From Candidatus Heimdallarchaeota archaeon (GTDB lineage Archaea; Asgardarchaeota; Heimdallarchaeia; Hodarchaeales; LC-3), in the NCBI GenBank assembly GCA_027364495.1, contig DAHXPE010000254.1, positions 1 to 6,305 of the forward strand: a stretch of 6,305 bases of DNA, in the 5' to 3' direction. Positions 4,862 through 6,305 of the stretch are shown in pieces. The translations under genes were made by a program, and so were the position numbers. Under the pieces are notes generated by a model. The model had not been told where the DNA came from and did no database searches. It saw nothing but the letters and a program-made list of their open reading frames with translations. How positions within the stretch are numbered: the stretch's first letter is position 1; the number at the start of each line of letters is the position of its first letter.

Positions 4862-5400
4862 ATGACAGATATTCATCTAAAACTTTCTAAAATGCCTTTT
4901 CCATTTAATGTCAAGACTGGTTAGAAAGATTGTCTTACCCAATTTACCACTCACCCATACAATCTCTGGCAGGCTCAGACTGGTTTTGGTAAAACTCTTT
5001 TATCCCTTTGCGCTACTCTTCCGTCCTTTCTTGATCCTAATCATCCTGTCAAACAAATTACTATTTTTGTCTGCACTAAAACTCAAATCTTCCGTTTCTT
5101 TGATGATGCTAAAAAGATCGCTGGTAGCTACTTTACCCACTACTTAGTATCAATCTCTATTTACGTCAAATTGACTCTTCTAATCCCTTTCTCGCTATTC
5201 CGCTTATATCTACTAATGAACTTTCTTCAATTACTAACGATGAAGAAATCAAAAAAATTGATCGAAGATTAGTCTAATGTCCACTCCTTAAACAACCCAG
5301 TCTTTCCGATACTGAGTTAACCTGTATTAAAATGAAGTTGTTTGAATTTGCTCTTCGTGGAGGAGCAGATTATTTTCGTTGTAAAAAATTTTCCTATTAG
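4862..5400 (+). pseudogene. Rad3/XPD (DinG-like) family DNA helicase, broken and 3'-truncated
   Basis: The frame from ATG 4862 reads MTDIHLKLSKMPFPFNVKTG, then TAG (4922-4924), then KDCLTQF. In Rad3/XPD helicases this is the Phe-Pro-rich GQ (Q-motif) region, and the TAG sits where Gln is expected (CAG to TAG is one change). The frame continues through AQTGFGKT (4973-4996, Walker A, motif I) and IFVCTKTQIFRFFDDAKKI (motif Ia). Near 5143-5157 the sense moves to another frame (LRQIDSSNPFLAIPLIS). It crosses a TAA (5275-5277) at CPLL and ends at a TAG (5398-5400) after ADYFRCKKFSY. Cys codons at 5278, 5323 and 5380 may be left from the iron-sulfur-cluster region, in which a first Cys appears to be lost (NELSS). 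The Walker B (DEAH) box and the whole second helicase domain are missing; family members are usually over 550 residues. Hand-counted G+C at 4921-5100 is near 38%, higher than most flanking sequence. Confidence 0.85.
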
Positions 5401-5454
5401 GGGAAAGGATTAAAATTTTATTCTTTTATTAATTTAATTTTCATTATCTAATTT

Positions 5455-5475
5455 CGTGTACTTGGAAAGTCCACG
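5455..5475. other. Imperfect hairpin after the helicase remnant
   Basis: CGTGTACT and AGTCCACG pair at seven of eight positions around a five-base loop, followed on the plus strand by a T-rich stretch (TTGTTGTTTTCT). It could be a terminator or a binding site. The rest of the gap between 5400 and 5519 shows nothing else supportable. Confidence 0.25.
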
Positions 5476-5518
5476 TTGTTGTTTTCTACCCCAGAAAGAT
5501 TCTGACCTGTTTAGAAAT

Positions 5519-5529
5519 GTTTTTATTTT
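5519..5529 (+). promoter_or_regulatory. TATA-like element for a leaderless mRNA of the surface protein
   Basis: An AT-only tract (GTTTTTATTTT) is centred about 25 bases before the ATG at 5549, and no AAGGA-type site lies between. The spacing fits leaderless transcription, as at the helicase remnant, though the motif itself is weak. Confidence 0.3.
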
Positions 5530-5548
5530 ACATTATAATTAATAAATA

Positions 5549-6022
5549 ATGCAAACCAAAATACTAATATTTTTATTTGTATCAGCAATAATTATAAGTG
5601 GGAGCTTAGTAGTAGCGTATCTTTCAATAATTAATAATCCGAATCAAAAACAAGAGCTATTTATTACATCAGTTTCAAAAGGATCAAAAACTGACTCTGG
5701 CATTGAGTTACTAATAAATGTAACATTTTATTCACCAACTTCATTTAAAATTTTCAACAGTCCTTATGTTGGACCTTGTCTGGGTTCTACCAAGTTAATA
5801 AATGAAACGAATTGGGGGATGAATGAATCATTAATTTATGCTTGCCCATTCATTTCTAATAATGTCAATACTTTTGGACCTGGAACTTATAATACCTCCT
5901 ACCCAATCTTTCTTGTTCCATTAAACGATAACTCAAATGTTGCTTTTCCATCTGAACTTCAGCTTCAAGTATCGACTATGCATGCAGAATTTTCCAGTCC
6001 TATTTTCACAGCTAAATTTTAA
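5549..6022 (+). CDS. Signal-anchored surface or secreted protein (157 aa)
   Basis: No family is recognised. Residues 5-27 form one hydrophobic helix after a short basic start (MQTK), followed by a Ser/Asn/Gln-rich stretch. The protein is thus a type II-anchored or secreted product with about 125 residues outside the cell. The outer part is rich in beta-favouring and Pro/Ser/Thr/Asn residues (ELLINVTFYSPTSF), suggesting a beta-sandwich. Cys77 and Cys99 are its only cysteines and could form a disulfide. There are four N-x-S/T sequons (Asn57, Asn85, Asn92, Asn115), candidate sites for archaeal N-glycosylation. The ATG is the first in frame and fits a leaderless promoter. The gene converges on the RAM regulator, with 28 bases between their stops. 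Confidence 0.75.
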   Translation: MQTKILIFLFVSAIIISGSLVVAYLSIINNPNQKQELFITSVSKGSKTDSGIELLINVTFYSPTSFKIFNSPYVGPCLGSTKLINETNWGMNESLIYACPFISNNVNTFGPGTYNTSYPIFLVPLNDNSNVAFPSELQLQVSTMHAEFSSPIFTAKF

Positions 6023-6050
6023 GAATAAAACTTGTATTTATATTAGTCGC

Positions 6051-6278
6051 TTATAGGACTAATAACGTCAATGTCGCTCTAACGCCATCTATCATTCTTA
6101 TTTTATGAAAGATTGTTTCTTTCAATTGTTTCATATCCTCTTCTTCAACGAGTATAATAATGTCATATACACCGAAGGTTCTAAATGCTTCTTTTACAAT
6201 TAAAAAATCTTTTATTTTTAGTAAATTGTCATCTTCTTGTCCTGTTTCTGAATTCAATAACACAAAACCTTTAGTCAT
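6051..6278 (-). CDS. Stand-alone Lrp/AsnC ligand-binding (RAM) domain protein (75 aa)
   Basis: The full protein matches one RAM domain (AsnC_trans_reg family): an N-terminal beta strand (KGFVLLNSE), a helix ending in VKEAFRTFGVYDIIILVE, a second helix (EDMKQLKETIFHKIRMIDGV) and a final strand (RATLTLLVL). The FGVYD and IDGVRATLTLLV signatures are characteristic. There is no helix-turn-helix, so it does not bind DNA by itself. Such small RAM proteins in archaea form ring-like oligomers that bind amino acids or similar effectors and may partner with full-length Lrp proteins. The length (75 aa) is normal for the stand-alone class. The ATG at 6278 is the first in-frame start; no AAGGA site is visible and the upstream region is cut off by the window edge, so its regulation cannot be read. 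Confidence 0.88.
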   Translation of the reverse strand: MTKGFVLLNSETGQEDDNLLKIKDFLIVKEAFRTFGVYDIIILVEEEDMKQLKETIFHKIRMIDGVRATLTLLVL

Positions 6279-6305
6279 AGTAGCGATTTTTCCATTTTTT
6301 TTTTT

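Noticed and set aside
4908..5147. 79-codon plus-strand open frame inside the helicase remnant
   Set aside because: It is out of phase with the Walker A reading (AQTGFGKT), gives a low-complexity Leu-rich peptide and is a shadow of the pseudogene.
4922..5400. Reading TAG as pyrrolysine, or TGA/TAA as recoded, to rescue the broken genes
   Set aside because: The helicase remnant also has a TAA, a frameshift and a missing C-terminal half, and the nucleotidyltransferase has TAA, TGA and a frameshift. Recoding one codon would not restore either.
5461..5505. Peptide LGKSTLLFSTPERF resembling a Walker A
   Set aside because: It lacks the preceding Gly-x-x-Gly context, lies in a very short frame and has no other ATPase motifs; probably coincidence.
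1..6305. CRISPR array, tRNA, rRNA, transposase or insertion-sequence ends
   Set aside because: No regularly spaced repeats, no cloverleaf-like stretch, no transposase motif and no terminal inverted repeats with target duplications were seen on either strand.

Overview
The window reads as AT-rich archaeal DNA (about 20-30% G+C in most hand-counted blocks). The archaeal signs are TATA-like boxes about 26 bases before several starts with no ribosome-binding site (leaderless layout), a stand-alone Lrp/AsnC ligand-binding (RAM) protein, a Rad3/XPD-type helicase remnant with an archaeal-style promoter, and a polytopic membrane protein ending in a CxxC...CxxC zinc ribbon. An Asgard or similar AT-rich archaeon would fit, but no gene here fixes the lineage.

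Layout. Bases 1-1977 hold minus-strand membrane genes. A gene runs off the left edge, possibly the frameshifted continuation of its neighbour. Next come a 153-residue five-helix protein (130-591) and a 439-residue membrane protein (658-1977) whose extracytoplasmic domain carries a His-Gly / Ala-Cys pair like that of clan CD (caspase/CHAT-type) peptidases. Bases 1978-2448 are non-coding apart from a short plus-strand scrap of an ABC ATPase (Walker B and D-loop). Bases 2449-3404 look like a decayed minus-strand locus: a nucleotidyltransferase motif, a frameshift, two TGA stops in one frame, then an open frame for a two-helix membrane protein and an ATGA-overlapped tail. These may all be pieces of one ancestral membrane-anchored nucleotidyltransferase.

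An intact minus-strand gene for an eight-helix zinc-ribbon protein follows (3497-4666, TTG start with an AAGGA site). Divergent from it, with its promoter still recognisable, is a plus-strand pseudogene of a Rad3/XPD-family helicase (4862-5400), truncated after the iron-sulfur region. The right end holds a plus-strand signal-anchored surface protein (5549-6022), convergent with the minus-strand RAM regulator (6051-6278).

No pathway links the intact genes. Membrane or surface proteins dominate, and three broken genes lie among them, so this looks like an accessory region undergoing gene loss. The best candidates for something new are the caspase-like membrane protein and the nucleotidyltransferase/two-helix remnant.
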